Below, piece by piece: positions 19,841-27,984 of a stretch of 64,000 nucleotides of DNA (position 1 is its first letter; each line of letters opens with the position of its first letter). Location: NCBI RefSeq assembly GCF_000717055.1, contig NZ_JNXI01000014.1, forward strand, positions 186,001 through 250,000, given 5' to 3'. Origin of the DNA: Streptomyces iakyrus (GTDB lineage: Bacteria; Actinomycetota; Actinomycetes; Streptomycetales; Streptomycetaceae). The translations under genes were made by a program, and so were the position numbers. The notes below the pieces were generated by a model. The model was not told the DNA's origin. It saw nothing but the letters and a program-made list of their open reading frames with translations, and made no database searches.

Positions 19841-21784
19841 TCACGCCCCAGACCGCTCCCGCCGCCTCCGCCCCAGCAGTTCCGCGAGCCCCCGTCGGGT
19901 CGCCGCCAGCACCACCCGGTCCCCGGCGCCCAGCACATACGTAGGAGGCAGATCCCATACCAGCCCCGAAGCCGGCACCCGTTCCTCGCCCGCGGGCTCC
20001 CCTTCGCCCCGCCGCCCCCCGGGAGGCGAGGTGTTGAGCGCCAGGACCCGCCAGGCCCCGGCCCGGAACGCCTCCCCGACCGTCCGCCCCTCCAGCTGCG
20101 GATGCCCGGCCACGTCCACCTCCGCGAACAGCAGCACCCGCCGCTCCACCGGGATCGCCCCGAGGATCTGCCGCCCCATCATCGCCCCGGCGAACGCGGG
20201 CGCGGCCAGATGCGACACGCTCCGGCTCCGGGTGAGGGCGGACGGATGCGCGGCCCGCAGCGTGCGGTACACGGCCGTCGCGAAGTCGTCGTCGTACAGC
20301 CGCAGCACGACCCGCAGGTCGGGCCGCACGGAGCGTGCGTACAGCGCCGCCTCCAGGTTCGTCGTGTCCGCACTGGTCAGCGCCAGCAGTGCGTGCGCCC
20401 GGTAAATCTTCGCGGCCTCCAGCACCCCCTCCTGCGTGACGTCCCCGAGCACCACCGGCACCCGCAGCCGCCGCGCCGTGGCCATCCCCCGCGCGTCCGG
20501 GTCGGACTCCACGCACACCACGGGGATGTGCAGCTCCCGCAGCCGCGTCAGCACCCGCGTCCCGATCTTGCCGAGCCCGAGCAGCACCACGTGCCCGCCG
20601 AGCCCCCGCGGTGGCTTGCGCAGCGCCGAGGCGCTGCGGAACGTGCCCAGTGCTTCCAGCACCGCGGCCAGCAGCACCGGCAGCAGCAGCAACCCGACCA
20701 GCCCGGAGAGCAGTTGCAGCACCTGCTCACCGGTCGACTCGTGGAACGCGGGATCGTTGATGCCGAAGAGGTCGAGCAGGGTGACGTACGTCGCGTACAG
20801 CGGGTGCTCACCGGTCACGAACGTCAACGCGACGGCGAGCGCGAGCACACACCCCACGAGGCCCGCCAATGACCACCGCAGCCGCCGCGAGAACAGCGAG
20901 GCGAACGGCGGCACACCGCCCCGCCCGGCGGGCAGGGGCGGCCCGGAGTACGACACCTGCTCCAGGACGACGGTGCCGCGCCCGGTCGCCGACGCCACCG
21001 CCGCCTCGTCCGGCAGGAGTCGCGGCCCGTGCTCCCCGCTGCCCTCCGAACCGTCCGCGCCGGCCGGGTCGTTGCTCGTCGCGGACAGCAGCGCCAGGGT
21101 GCACAGCCCCGGGTCGGCGACCTCGCCCGGCCGCGGCGGCTGCCGTTCCACCGCACGCAGCACGAGTCCTTCCGTCTGGACGACCTTGCTGGTGCCGACG
21201 AGGGCGGTGGCGGCCAGCGCCGGCGCGGCCGTGTCGGCGTCGGACAGCACCGTCGTCGACGCGTCGAGCCCCGCGCCCTGCCCGTCCCCGGAGGCCACGG
21301 CCGCGGTCTGGTCCAGCAGTTCCTCGATGTGCTGCCCCAACCGCCGGTTGTACAGCCGGAGTACGAGGCGGAGGGAGGGGTTGAAGCGGCGGGCGGTGAG
21401 CGCGGCGCGGATGTTGGTCTCGTCGTCGTCGTAGACGAGGGCGAGCGCCGCCGCCCGGTCGGCGCCCACCTCGGTGAGCACGGCCTCGGTGACCTCGGCG
21501 GCCTCGACGACCTGGTCGTTCGGGGCCGGTTCGGCACCGCCCGACCCCGCCCGGCCGGCGGCCGCGCTCACCACCCGGTCGAGCAGCGCCGCCGAAGCGG
21601 CCCGGGCCCGCCCCGCCACGGGCCGGCGCACCCGCCTCCCGGAGGGCGGTACGACGAGCGTGACCTGCTCGGCGTAGACACCTCGGAGTTCGGCGGCCAG
21701 CCGGTGCGCGAGCCCGTCGTCACCGCACACGATCATGTGCGTGGCCGGATCACTCGGCTGACCTTGGTTCGGAACGCTCCCCAC
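19841..21784 (-). CDS. CASTOR/POLLUX-related ion channel protein with two TrkA-N/RCK-like domains
   Basis: 647 residues. The N-terminal NAD(P)-binding RCK-like domain (MIVCGDDGLAHRLAAEL at ~16-32) is followed by a linker and membrane helices (~310-335, ~370-395) around a short pore-like loop (TLLDLFGINDPAFHESTGEQ). A second Rossmann domain, GGHVVLLGLGKIGTRVLTRL, and a C-terminal TrkA-C-like region with ARRLRVPVVLGDV and DTTNLEAAL complete it. The layout is that of CASTOR/POLLUX-type cation channels. Cell membrane; a role in K+ or Ca2+ flux is inferred from the family. It is divergent from the permease pair. Confidence 0.82.
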   Translation of the reverse strand: MGSVPNQGQPSDPATHMIVCGDDGLAHRLAAELRGVYAEQVTLVVPPSGRRVRRPVAGRARAASAALLDRVVSAAAGRAGSGGAEPAPNDQVVEAAEVTEAVLTEVGADRAAALALVYDDDETNIRAALTARRFNPSLRLVLRLYNRRLGQHIEELLDQTAAVASGDGQGAGLDASTTVLSDADTAAPALAATALVGTSKVVQTEGLVLRAVERQPPRPGEVADPGLCTLALLSATSNDPAGADGSEGSGEHGPRLLPDEAAVASATGRGTVVLEQVSYSGPPLPAGRGGVPPFASLFSRRLRWSLAGLVGCVLALAVALTFVTGEHPLYATYVTLLDLFGINDPAFHESTGEQVLQLLSGLVGLLLLPVLLAAVLEALGTFRSASALRKPPRGLGGHVVLLGLGKIGTRVLTRLRELHIPVVCVESDPDARGMATARRLRVPVVLGDVTQEGVLEAAKIYRAHALLALTSADTTNLEAALYARSVRPDLRVVLRLYDDDFATAVYRTLRAAHPSALTRSRSVSHLAAPAFAGAMMGRQILGAIPVERRVLLFAEVDVAGHPQLEGRTVGEAFRAGAWRVLALNTSPPGGRRGEGEPAGEERVPASGLVWDLPPTYVLGAGDRVVLAATRRGLAELLGRRRRERSGA

Positions 21785-21837
21785 GGGGAGAAGACTGCCT
21801 CACCGGGACGGCGGGTTCCAGAAGGGGACGGTGTCGC

Positions 21838-22959
21838 GTGAACGCCCGGCCGTCGGCGTCCGTACGCAAGGGGAGGGAATGGGGAATGCCCTCGCGCACC
21901 ACCGGAGGTACCGGGCCCGTGGCCATCACGAAGACCGTCCCGCCAGGCAGCGCCGAGCGCGGGGACCCCGAGACGGACGGCGGCGGGGAGGCGGGCTCCG
22001 GGGAAGAGGGCCGGTACCTCAACTCCCCCCTCCTGCTGACGCTTGTGCTGCTCACGGCGGTGATGTTCCAGGACCCGATCCGCGGCGCCCTGGCCGCTCC
22101 GGTGATGCAGAGCTGGATGACGGTGTTCGTCGCGGTCATGGTCCAGGCGCTGCCGTTCCTGGTGCTCGGGGTGCTGCTGTCGGCGGCGATCGCGGTGTTC
22201 GTGCCGCCGTCGTTCTTCGCCCGGGCCCTGCCGAAGCGCCCGGCCCTCGCCGTCCCGGTCGCGGGTGCGGCGGGCGCCGTCCTGCCGGGCTGCGAGTGCG
22301 CGTCCGTGCCGGTGGCCGGAGCCCTGGTCCGCCGCGGGGTCACGCCCGCCGCGGCGCTGGCCTTCCTGCTGTCGGCACCCGCCATCAACCCGATCGTGCT
22401 GACGGCGACGGCCGTGGCGTTCCCCGGCAACCCGGAGATGGTCCTGGCCCGTTTCGTCGCGAGCCTGCTGGTGGCCTGCTCGATGGGCTGGCTGTGGCAC
22501 CGCCTCGGCCGCACGGACTGGCTCCGGCCCCCGGCCCGGGCGTCGTACGAGGGCCGGGGCAGGGGAGCGGCCTTCTGGGGCTCGGTCCGCCACGACGTGA
22601 CGCACGCGGGCGGGTTCCTGGTGATCGGCGCGATGGCCGCTGCGACCCTCAAGGCCGTGGTCCCGGCGCAGTGGCTGAGCGTCGCGGCGGGCAACCCGGT
22701 GCTGTCGGTCCTGGTCCTCGCGGTCCTGGCCGTCCTGCTCTCCATCTGCTCGGAGGCGGACGCGTTCGTGGCGGCGTCCCTGACCCAGTTCTCCCTGACG
22801 GCCCGTCTGACGTTCCTGGTCGTCGGCCCGATGATCGACCTGAAGCTCTTCGCGATGCAGGCGGGCACCTTCGGCCGCGCCTTCGCCCTGCGCTTCGCCC
22901 CCGCGACCTTCGCCCTGGCCGTCGTCGTATCGGCCCTGACCGGATCGGTCCTGCTGTGA
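21838..22959 (+). CDS. YraQ/DUF318 (UPF0718) family permease
   Basis: 373 residues, about eight membrane helices. It has the family's Cys motif GAVLPGCECASVPVAGALV and the matching SAPAINPIVLTATAVAF in the first half. A second conserved acid-containing helix region, SICSEADAFVAASLTQFSL, is in the second half. GTG start at 21838; a ~55-residue polar N-terminus precedes the first helix. The GTGA overlap couples it to the TIGR03943 gene, as in the Bacillus ycgR-ycgQ pair. Substrate unproven; links to metal or redox homeostasis are suggested in the family. Confidence 0.92.
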   Translation: MNARPSASVRKGREWGMPSRTTGGTGPVAITKTVPPGSAERGDPETDGGGEAGSGEEGRYLNSPLLLTLVLLTAVMFQDPIRGALAAPVMQSWMTVFVAVMVQALPFLVLGVLLSAAIAVFVPPSFFARALPKRPALAVPVAGAAGAVLPGCECASVPVAGALVRRGVTPAAALAFLLSAPAINPIVLTATAVAFPGNPEMVLARFVASLLVACSMGWLWHRLGRTDWLRPPARASYEGRGRGAAFWGSVRHDVTHAGGFLVIGAMAAATLKAVVPAQWLSVAAGNPVLSVLVLAVLAVLLSICSEADAFVAASLTQFSLTARLTFLVVGPMIDLKLFAMQAGTFGRAFALRFAPATFALAVVVSALTGSVLL

Positions 22960-23666
22960 ACCGCCTGGCCCAGACGGCCCTCCTCTTCCTGCTCGGCGCG
23001 ACCCTCCTGCACGCCGGCACGACCGACCTCTACCTGCGCTACGTCAAGGAGGGCCTGCGCCCGATGGTCCTGCTGGCGGGCGCGGTCCTCATCGCCACGG
23101 CGGCCGCCACCCTCTGGTACGACCGCCGCACCCCCGCCGACGACCACCACCGGCACCGCGAACCCCGCGTCTCCTGGCTCCTCGCGCTCCCGGTCCTCGC
23201 CCTGATCCTGGTCGCCCCGCCGGCCCTGGGCTCCTACAGCGCCGCGCACACCGGCACGGCCCTGACGAAACCCTTCGGCTTCCCGGCCCTCCCCACCGGT
23301 GACGCGCCCCTGCGCCTCGCCGTGGCCGACTACGCGGGCCGCGCGGTCTACGACGGAGGCCGCTCCCTCCGCGACCGCCGGCTGAAGATCACCGGCTTCG
23401 TCACCCTGGACCGTGAGGGCACCCCCTACCTGGTCCGCATGGGCCTCAACTGCTGTGCGGCCGACGCCCAGCCGGTCAAGATCGCGCTGACGGGCGCGAT
23501 CCCCCCGGTCCTGCGGCCGGACACCTGGCTGGAGGTCACGGGCACCTACACCCCGCGCCGCATGAAGGACCCGGTCAACGGCGGCCCGATCCCGTACCTG
23601 AGGGTGACGACCGCCAGACCGGTCCCCACCCCGCACGATCCGTACGACGAGACGTGGAACACCTGA
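22956..23666 (+). CDS. TIGR03943/DUF1980 family permease partner (YcgQ-like)
   Basis: 236 residues from a GTG that overlaps the permease stop. Three N-terminal hydrophobic helices are followed by an extracytoplasmic domain with a conserved ITGFVTLDREGTPYLVRMGL and the paired cysteines NCCAADAQP, a likely metal or redox site. It ends with LEVTGTYTPRR, an OB-fold-like strand. It co-occurs with YraQ permeases and likely forms a complex with the upstream product. Substrate unknown. Confidence 0.9.
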   Translation: MNRLAQTALLFLLGATLLHAGTTDLYLRYVKEGLRPMVLLAGAVLIATAAATLWYDRRTPADDHHRHREPRVSWLLALPVLALILVAPPALGSYSAAHTGTALTKPFGFPALPTGDAPLRLAVADYAGRAVYDGGRSLRDRRLKITGFVTLDREGTPYLVRMGLNCCAADAQPVKIALTGAIPPVLRPDTWLEVTGTYTPRRMKDPVNGGPIPYLRVTTARPVPTPHDPYDETWNT

Positions 23667-23730
23667 ATCCCGGTGTGCCGCCCGCCCTTTGGGGTACCCG
23701 GGGGAAACCGCTGATCAGCGAGGAGTACGC

Positions 23731-24105
23731 ATGACCACACTCCACGGCGAGCACACGGCGGAACTCGACCCGCCGCTCCTGCCCGAGGCGGTCCGCGCGG
23801 AACTGGCCAGGGCCGACCACCGGGCCGGCCTGACCCTGGCCACCCTCGGCGCGGCCCTGACCGCCCTCCTGGCCGCGATCACCGCCGGCGTCGTCACCCC
23901 CACCCAGTACGCCACGATCCCCCAGCTCCTCCTCTGGACCGGCTGCGCGGCCTGCGCCCCGTCCCTGGTCCTCCTGAGCCTGGCCACCGGGCCCCGGCCC
24001 GCCGACATCCCGTCCCGGCACCGCCGTGTACGGCAGGCGATGGTCTGGGGTGCGCTGTTCCTGACTCTCACCGTGGCGGGGACGCTGACCGGGGTGCTGT
24101 CCTAG
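23731..24105 (+). CDS. Small two-TM protein
   Basis: 124 residues starting MTTLHGEHTAE at an ATG with GAGGAG 6 nt upstream. Two hydrophobic segments are visible (LATLGAALTALLAAITAGVV and a later VWGALFLTLTVAGTLTGVL), with a further moderately hydrophobic stretch containing two cysteines. It resembles the Pycsar/SLATT-like class only in size; no motif is recognised. It is the last gene before the island at 24.1 kb. Function unknown. Confidence 0.75.
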   Translation: MTTLHGEHTAELDPPLLPEAVRAELARADHRAGLTLATLGAALTALLAAITAGVVTPTQYATIPQLLLWTGCAACAPSLVLLSLATGPRPADIPSRHRRVRQAMVWGALFLTLTVAGTLTGVLS

Positions 24106-24133
24106 GTGTATGGGCCGAGCTCGACTGAGTGGA

Positions 24134-24566
24134 TCAGCGCAGTCCTGCGAAGAGATCGTTCTCGGGTACGGCCGCGCCGGTGGCGTCCTGGACCCGTACG
24201 AAGGTCTCCATGCCCATCTTGAGGAAGAAGATGTTCTCGCCCTGGCTGGCGTGCGCGGCCGGCGCGTCGAACTTCTGACCGCTGAACGCGGTGGTGTCCA
24301 CCCACGTGGTGATTTCATCGTCGAGGAGGCCGATCTCGGCCATCGCAGCGGCCTCGGCAGGACCGGCTCCGGCATGTCCGGCTGAAACTCGCGCATGATC
24401 TCGCCGAACCGCTTCATCATCGAGCGGGGCATCGTAGTCCAGTACACCTTCGGTGCCAGCGCGGTCATCTCCAGCGCCGCCATCGTGATGCGGTGGGCCT
24501 GGATGTGGGCGGGGTGGCCGCCTGCGTCGGCGACCGGTGTGCCCCCCCACACCACCCTCTCACCGG
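24134..24566 (-). pseudogene. Frameshifted C-terminal fragment of MshB-like PIG-L deacetylase
   Basis: Reading from 24566, one frame gives GGHPAHIQAHRITMAALEMTALAPKVYW-type sequence through MPRSMMKRFGEIMREFQ. After about 24370 the homologous reading continues in another frame: ITTWVDTTAFSGQKFDA, AAHASQGENIFFL and VQDATGAAVPENDLFAG. That succession (HPDH-like metal motif, QAHR, PKVYW, DxT, AHxSQ) is the C-terminal half of MshB-type N-acetylglucosaminyl-inositol deacetylases of mycothiol synthesis. The N-terminal AHPDDE metal site is absent. A fragment plus a frameshift means it is not functional. Confidence 0.65.
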
Positions 24567-24650
24567 CAGAGGCAAGCCTTCGGCTGCCCAGCGGCACGTC
24601 AGCGGGACGGCGGTCGGTTCGAACTGGGGCATTCTGGTGATGCAGGAGTC

Positions 24651-25046
24651 TCAAGATCCGGGTAGCAGGGCTGTGACCGTGGACTGGACGAGCTGGGCTG
24701 CGGCCAGGACGCCGGGGATGCCTCCGCATCGTTCGACGAGGTTCTGGAGAATGTAGCGCAGGGTGCCGGCGTCGCGTTCTGGTTCGTCGAGCCGCGGGGC
24801 GATCATGTCGAGGTCGCGCAGGGCGCTGTCCACCTCGGGGTACCGGCCGCGAAGTTCTTCCAGGCGCCGTCGCAGGTCGTCGATGCTTTCGCGGGCCTTG
24901 TCGACGGCCTCGTTGGTGATGTTGTTGGTCTGGGAGGCGTTCTGGGAGAAAGGCGCGGCCTGGGCGGGGCCGGTCATGTGGCCGGTGTTGATGATGCCGA
25001 AGTTGGGGCTGTTCGGGATCGGGTCGGGCTGGCGGCGGATGGGCAT
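24651..25046 (-). CDS. Small helical protein with N-terminal Asn/Gly-rich shared motif
   Basis: 131 residues, ATG 25044-25046 with AGGAG 7 nt upstream. Residues ~12-42 carry NFGIINTGHMTG then QAAPFSQNASQTNN, a motif also found at the C-terminus of the upstream gene's product. The rest is predicted helical: DKARESIDDLRRRLEELRGRY, then AGTLRYILQNLVERCGGIPGVLAAAQ. It resembles small Streptomyces proteins (DUF5955-like, uncertain) that join a short glycine-rich motif to a helical bundle. No membrane segment. 26 bp separates it from the upstream gene, so they are probably one operon. Function unknown; it could be a signalling adaptor (inference). Confidence 0.65.
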   Translation of the reverse strand: MPIRRQPDPIPNSPNFGIINTGHMTGPAQAAPFSQNASQTNNITNEAVDKARESIDDLRRRLEELRGRYPEVDSALRDLDMIAPRLDEPERDAGTLRYILQNLVERCGGIPGVLAAAQLVQSTVTALLPGS

Positions 25047-25072
25047 GCGGGGCTCCTGGCGGGTTTGAGGGG

Positions 25073-25815
25073 TCAGTTCGTCATGGAGGGGTTGACGGAG
25101 AAAGGCGTGGCCTGGACTGCGCCGGTCATGGTGCCGCCGTTCATGACGCCGAAGTTGTAAATGGCGGTGGACTGTTGGCGGTAGGCGGCGATGTCGACGT
25201 TGTGGTCGCGCAGGAAGATCTCGGTGGAGTCGAAGACCCGGCGTTGCATCATCTGCACGTAGTAGCGGGCGTCGTCGTGCATGTGCATGTCCTCCAGCCA
25301 GCGGAGGCTGTAGACCTCGCGGAGGCTGACCGGTCCGCTGCCCGGGTCGAGCTCGGGTCGCGGGCGGGCCTTGCGGCGTATGAGCCGGTCGAATCCGACG
25401 CAGACGTCGCCGAGGGCGTTGAACGCGGTGCGGCCCAGCCATTTCAGGCTGCGCGGATCTGCGGGCGCGAGACCGGCGACCTTCGGGTTGAGCGGGCCCA
25501 TGATGTGCGGGCGGACGGTGACGCGCAGGAAGCCGCCCTGGTAGGCGAAGTGGACGAGTATGGCGGCGACAAGGTCGCCGTTCCAGGCGGTGACCCGCGC
25601 CCAGATGTAGCGGCGGGCGACCTCCTCGGCGGGCTTGTCGCCGAAGTTGTCCACGGCGAGGGTGTGCAGGCTGCGCCAGGCGTCGTCGTCGATCTGCTCC
25701 CAGCGCTTGCGGTGGATGCCGGCGATCCCGATGACCTCCACGCGCAGTTTCGGATGATCGCGATGATGGGAGGGGGCCGGATCGTCCAGGCGGCGCGCGA
25801 TGTGGGCGTGGAGCT
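25073..25815 (-). CDS. Unknown protein ending in the shared Asn/Gly motif, probably 5'-truncated
   Basis: About 247 residues of sensible sequence from NTAAQLHAHIARRLDD to the stop. It contains a mixed alpha/beta region (ARVTAWNGDLVAAILVHFAYQGGFLRV), a polar region, and YVQMMQRRVFDSTEIFLRDHNVDIAAYRQQ. The tail YNFGVMNGGTMTG, QATPFSVNPSMTN is the same motif as at the N-terminus of the next product. The frame is open to a TTG at 25888, but those first ~24 codons lie out of frame over a different gene fragment. So the native start seems lost, and expression would rely on a fortuitous start. I recall a widespread uncharacterised Streptomyces family with this tail; not verified. Confidence 0.55.
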
Positions 25816-26000
25816 GGGCGGCGGTGTTCCCGGTATTGGAACACGAGTTGGTGGCCGGGCCAGTAGACGTCGACCGGCAGTTCGGCAAGCCGGCCGACCG
25901 TCCCGGGGGCGCCCTGTAGCTCGTCGAACCTGTGCTGGGTCAGTGCGGTCTCGCCGAGCACCTGGCTGCACAAGCCGACTACGTACGCCTCGTCACTGTC
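25816..26000 (-). pseudogene. Fragment of a small restriction-nuclease-like gene
   Basis: The minus strand reads DEAYVVGLCSQVLGETAL, TQHRFDELQGAPG, then LPVDVYWPGHQLVFQYRE before the homologous reading stops at ~25815 and the frame runs into the next gene. It lacks a start codon: TGA sits four codons before DEAYVV. The strand pair with PVD...VFQYR suggests a PD-(D/E)XK-like fold, and I recall small Streptomyces proteins beginning this way, but this is a recollection, not a search result. Clearly non-functional. Confidence 0.45.
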
Positions 26001-26092
26001 ATCTCACGTTCTCATGAGCGCGCATCATGCCAGCGTTCGCAGTCATCAAGGCGGGTCTTTCGAGGCGGCTGTCACTCCGGCCCGTACGGATT

Positions 26093-26620
26093 TCAGAGGT
26101 CGTCCTCATCGACGGGTTCGGGCTCGCGGGTGTAGGCGAGGTCGAGGACGTAGCGTTCGGTGACGGGGCAGTTGTTCCAGGCTTCGGTGAGCTGGTCTTC
26201 GGGGGAGTCGTCGGTGAGTTGGTCGAGGGTGGTGTTGTAGTAGTCGGCTGCTGCTTGGCGGTTCTGCCACCAGGCGTGGCCTTCATAGACGCCGGGACGG
26301 GGCAGGGTGATCTCGTCGGCGGGTCCGCGGTCGAGCTGGCCGACGACCAGGACGCCTGTCTCGGATTCGAGGCTGACGTCGGTGTGGCCTTCGGCCTCAG
26401 CGGGCGGGGTGGGTGGGGTGTCCCAGATGCGGATCGCCATCTGGACTTTCATGTCCGGTTGCAGGCTGAGGAGATACAGGTGGTAGCCGTTGCCGGCCAC
26501 CACCTGTGTCTCCGCGGCATCCATGGCTGCTTCGTCGCCGAGGTAGGCGTCCGCGTCGTAGACCTCCAGCATGCGGCGGCCGGGGGTGGCGGTGACGTTG
26601 TGTTCGGAGAGAAGCGCCAT
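26093..26620 (-). CDS. ComJ/Nin-like protein, putative inhibitor of the adjacent DNase
   Basis: 175 residues, acidic, no signal peptide, so cytoplasmic. It contains a beta-rich core with LEVYDADAYLGDEAAMD, then VQMAIRIWDTPP, ETGVLVVGQLDRGPADEITLP and PGVYEGHAWWQNR. The LP-x-GxY-x(3)-xW pattern recalls the end of the ComJ (Nin) family, the inhibitor encoded with NucA in Bacillus subtilis. It lies 19 bp downstream of a NucA/NucB-type nuclease in the same operon, which supports the same toxin-inhibitor relationship (inference). The C-terminal ~30 residues are acidic (EPEPVDEDDL). Similarity is by motif and context only. Confidence 0.55.
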   Translation of the reverse strand: MALLSEHNVTATPGRRMLEVYDADAYLGDEAAMDAAETQVVAGNGYHLYLLSLQPDMKVQMAIRIWDTPPTPPAEAEGHTDVSLESETGVLVVGQLDRGPADEITLPRPGVYEGHAWWQNRQAAADYYNTTLDQLTDDSPEDQLTEAWNNCPVTERYVLDLAYTREPEPVDEDDL

Positions 26621-26639
26621 GGTCAGTGGTGTCTTCCTG

Positions 26640-27929
26640 CTAGTTGGTGATCTTCACGTAGAAGGGGTCGCCGTCCAGGACGCGGTTGAGGGTGTACATC
26701 TCGTTGAGGCGCTCTCCGCCCTTGCGGTTGTCCTTACCGTCGATCAGCCGGACGGAAAAGCGGTTGTCGCCCTTGGTGGACCCCTCCTTGGTCGAGGCGA
26801 AGGGGTACTCGTCGCACTCCAGGCCGCTGCCGGCGTAGTCGCCCCAGACCTTCTTGCATTCCTTGATGGACTTCTTGCGATTGTCTTCGATCTTCTTCGG
26901 ATCGACGACTCGGCGCAGGGGTTCCTTCGATCCCGGAACGCTCTTCCCGGGCCAGGAGGGGAAGGTGCGCTCGGGGCGGTTCAGGGCGTCGTAGATGTGC
27001 ACGGCGCTTTCGTTGACCGCCGAGTCCTTCTGACTCATCACGAGTTCCACACGCGCCTTCGTGAAAACGGTGCCCTTGTACTTGCCCGCGACCTTACCGG
27101 CGTAGTCATAGCGGACGCCCGAGTTGTAGACGTTGCTGCCTTCCAAGTACGGGGCGGAGTTGGGGGAGCTAGCGCTCAGGTCCATCGTGACGGTCGAAAG
27201 GACGCGTTGCTGGTTGCCCTGGTCGAACAAGGCGCCTTTGTCCGGGGAGCTGTAGGTGAGGTTCCAGTGGGGCTTGGTGTCCCACACGCCGAGCAGTTCA
27301 TCGCGGTTCACGGTCTGCGGCGCGGTCACCTTGGGATCCGGATCGCTCTTGGATGCGTTGATGCTGTGGTGAAAGTGCTGGCCGATCCGCCACTTCGTGG
27401 CATCTTCGGTGGGTATCGGATCGACCCATATGTTCTCGATGCTGGCCACATAGTCGACGCGCCGACTGCCGTCGTAGGCGAAGCCGAGAACCCATTGGTC
27501 GAACGTGAGGCGGCCGAGCGTGGTCGTACCCCTGATGTCACGCAGCACCAGGTCAAATGGACGTTTCTGGCAGCTCTCGAAGCGGGATTTGATCCACCCG
27601 GTGACGGTCTTCGCCTGTGCCGCGTGGTTGGCACACTGCTGTCGCAGGTCCTGCTGGTCGCCGGGAGCCGGGTTGGCCGCTGCCTGCCACGCCACGGACT
27701 TCGATCCGTGGGATCGGGCGTATTCGGCGTACGGGATGGGCTGGTCGAGGCCGCGCAGTTCCTCGGCGGGGAGAGAGGCGGCGTCGACGAACATCGTGCC
27801 CTCGGGGGCCGGGTCGTTCGGGGGCGCCGCGGCGTGGGCGGCTGTGCTGGTGGCCGCGGTGAGCAGTGTCAAGGCCGCCGTGGTGGCGGTGACGCGGGCG
27901 AGACGTACGAGTGCGGTGCGTATCTTCAC
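26640..27929 (-). CDS. Secreted protein with C-terminal NucA/NucB-type deoxyribonuclease domain
   Basis: 429 residues from the GTG at 27927-27929, which has AAGGAG 7 nt upstream; an ATG at 27995 is in frame but has no ribosome site. The signal peptide KIRTALVRLARVTATTAALTLLTAATSTAAHA is split by Ala-rich hydrophobic sequence and ends near AHA/APP. The middle is a ~280-residue beta-rich region without a known domain. The C-terminus has ECKKVW..., LECDEYPFASTKEGS and RFSVRLIDGKDNRKGGERLNEMY, matching the NucA/NucB motif (DEYPFAS). Glu of DEYPF is the expected catalytic or metal-linked residue. Likely a secreted, non-specific DNase. Confidence 0.75.
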   Translation of the reverse strand: MKIRTALVRLARVTATTAALTLLTAATSTAAHAAAPPNDPAPEGTMFVDAASLPAEELRGLDQPIPYAEYARSHGSKSVAWQAAANPAPGDQQDLRQQCANHAAQAKTVTGWIKSRFESCQKRPFDLVLRDIRGTTTLGRLTFDQWVLGFAYDGSRRVDYVASIENIWVDPIPTEDATKWRIGQHFHHSINASKSDPDPKVTAPQTVNRDELLGVWDTKPHWNLTYSSPDKGALFDQGNQQRVLSTVTMDLSASSPNSAPYLEGSNVYNSGVRYDYAGKVAGKYKGTVFTKARVELVMSQKDSAVNESAVHIYDALNRPERTFPSWPGKSVPGSKEPLRRVVDPKKIEDNRKKSIKECKKVWGDYAGSGLECDEYPFASTKEGSTKGDNRFSVRLIDGKDNRKGGERLNEMYTLNRVLDGDPFYVKITN

Positions 27930-27984
27930 CAAGGGACTCCTTGCTGGCGTGCGGAAGCGGCGGGGTGTCTGCGGCACGTGGCGA

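Noticed and set aside
24100..24134. Left attachment site (copy of tRNA-Pro 3' end)
   Set aside because: I looked for the tRNA 3' sequence (TGGCGGGATTTGAACCC) here and saw none; the boundary remains inferred.
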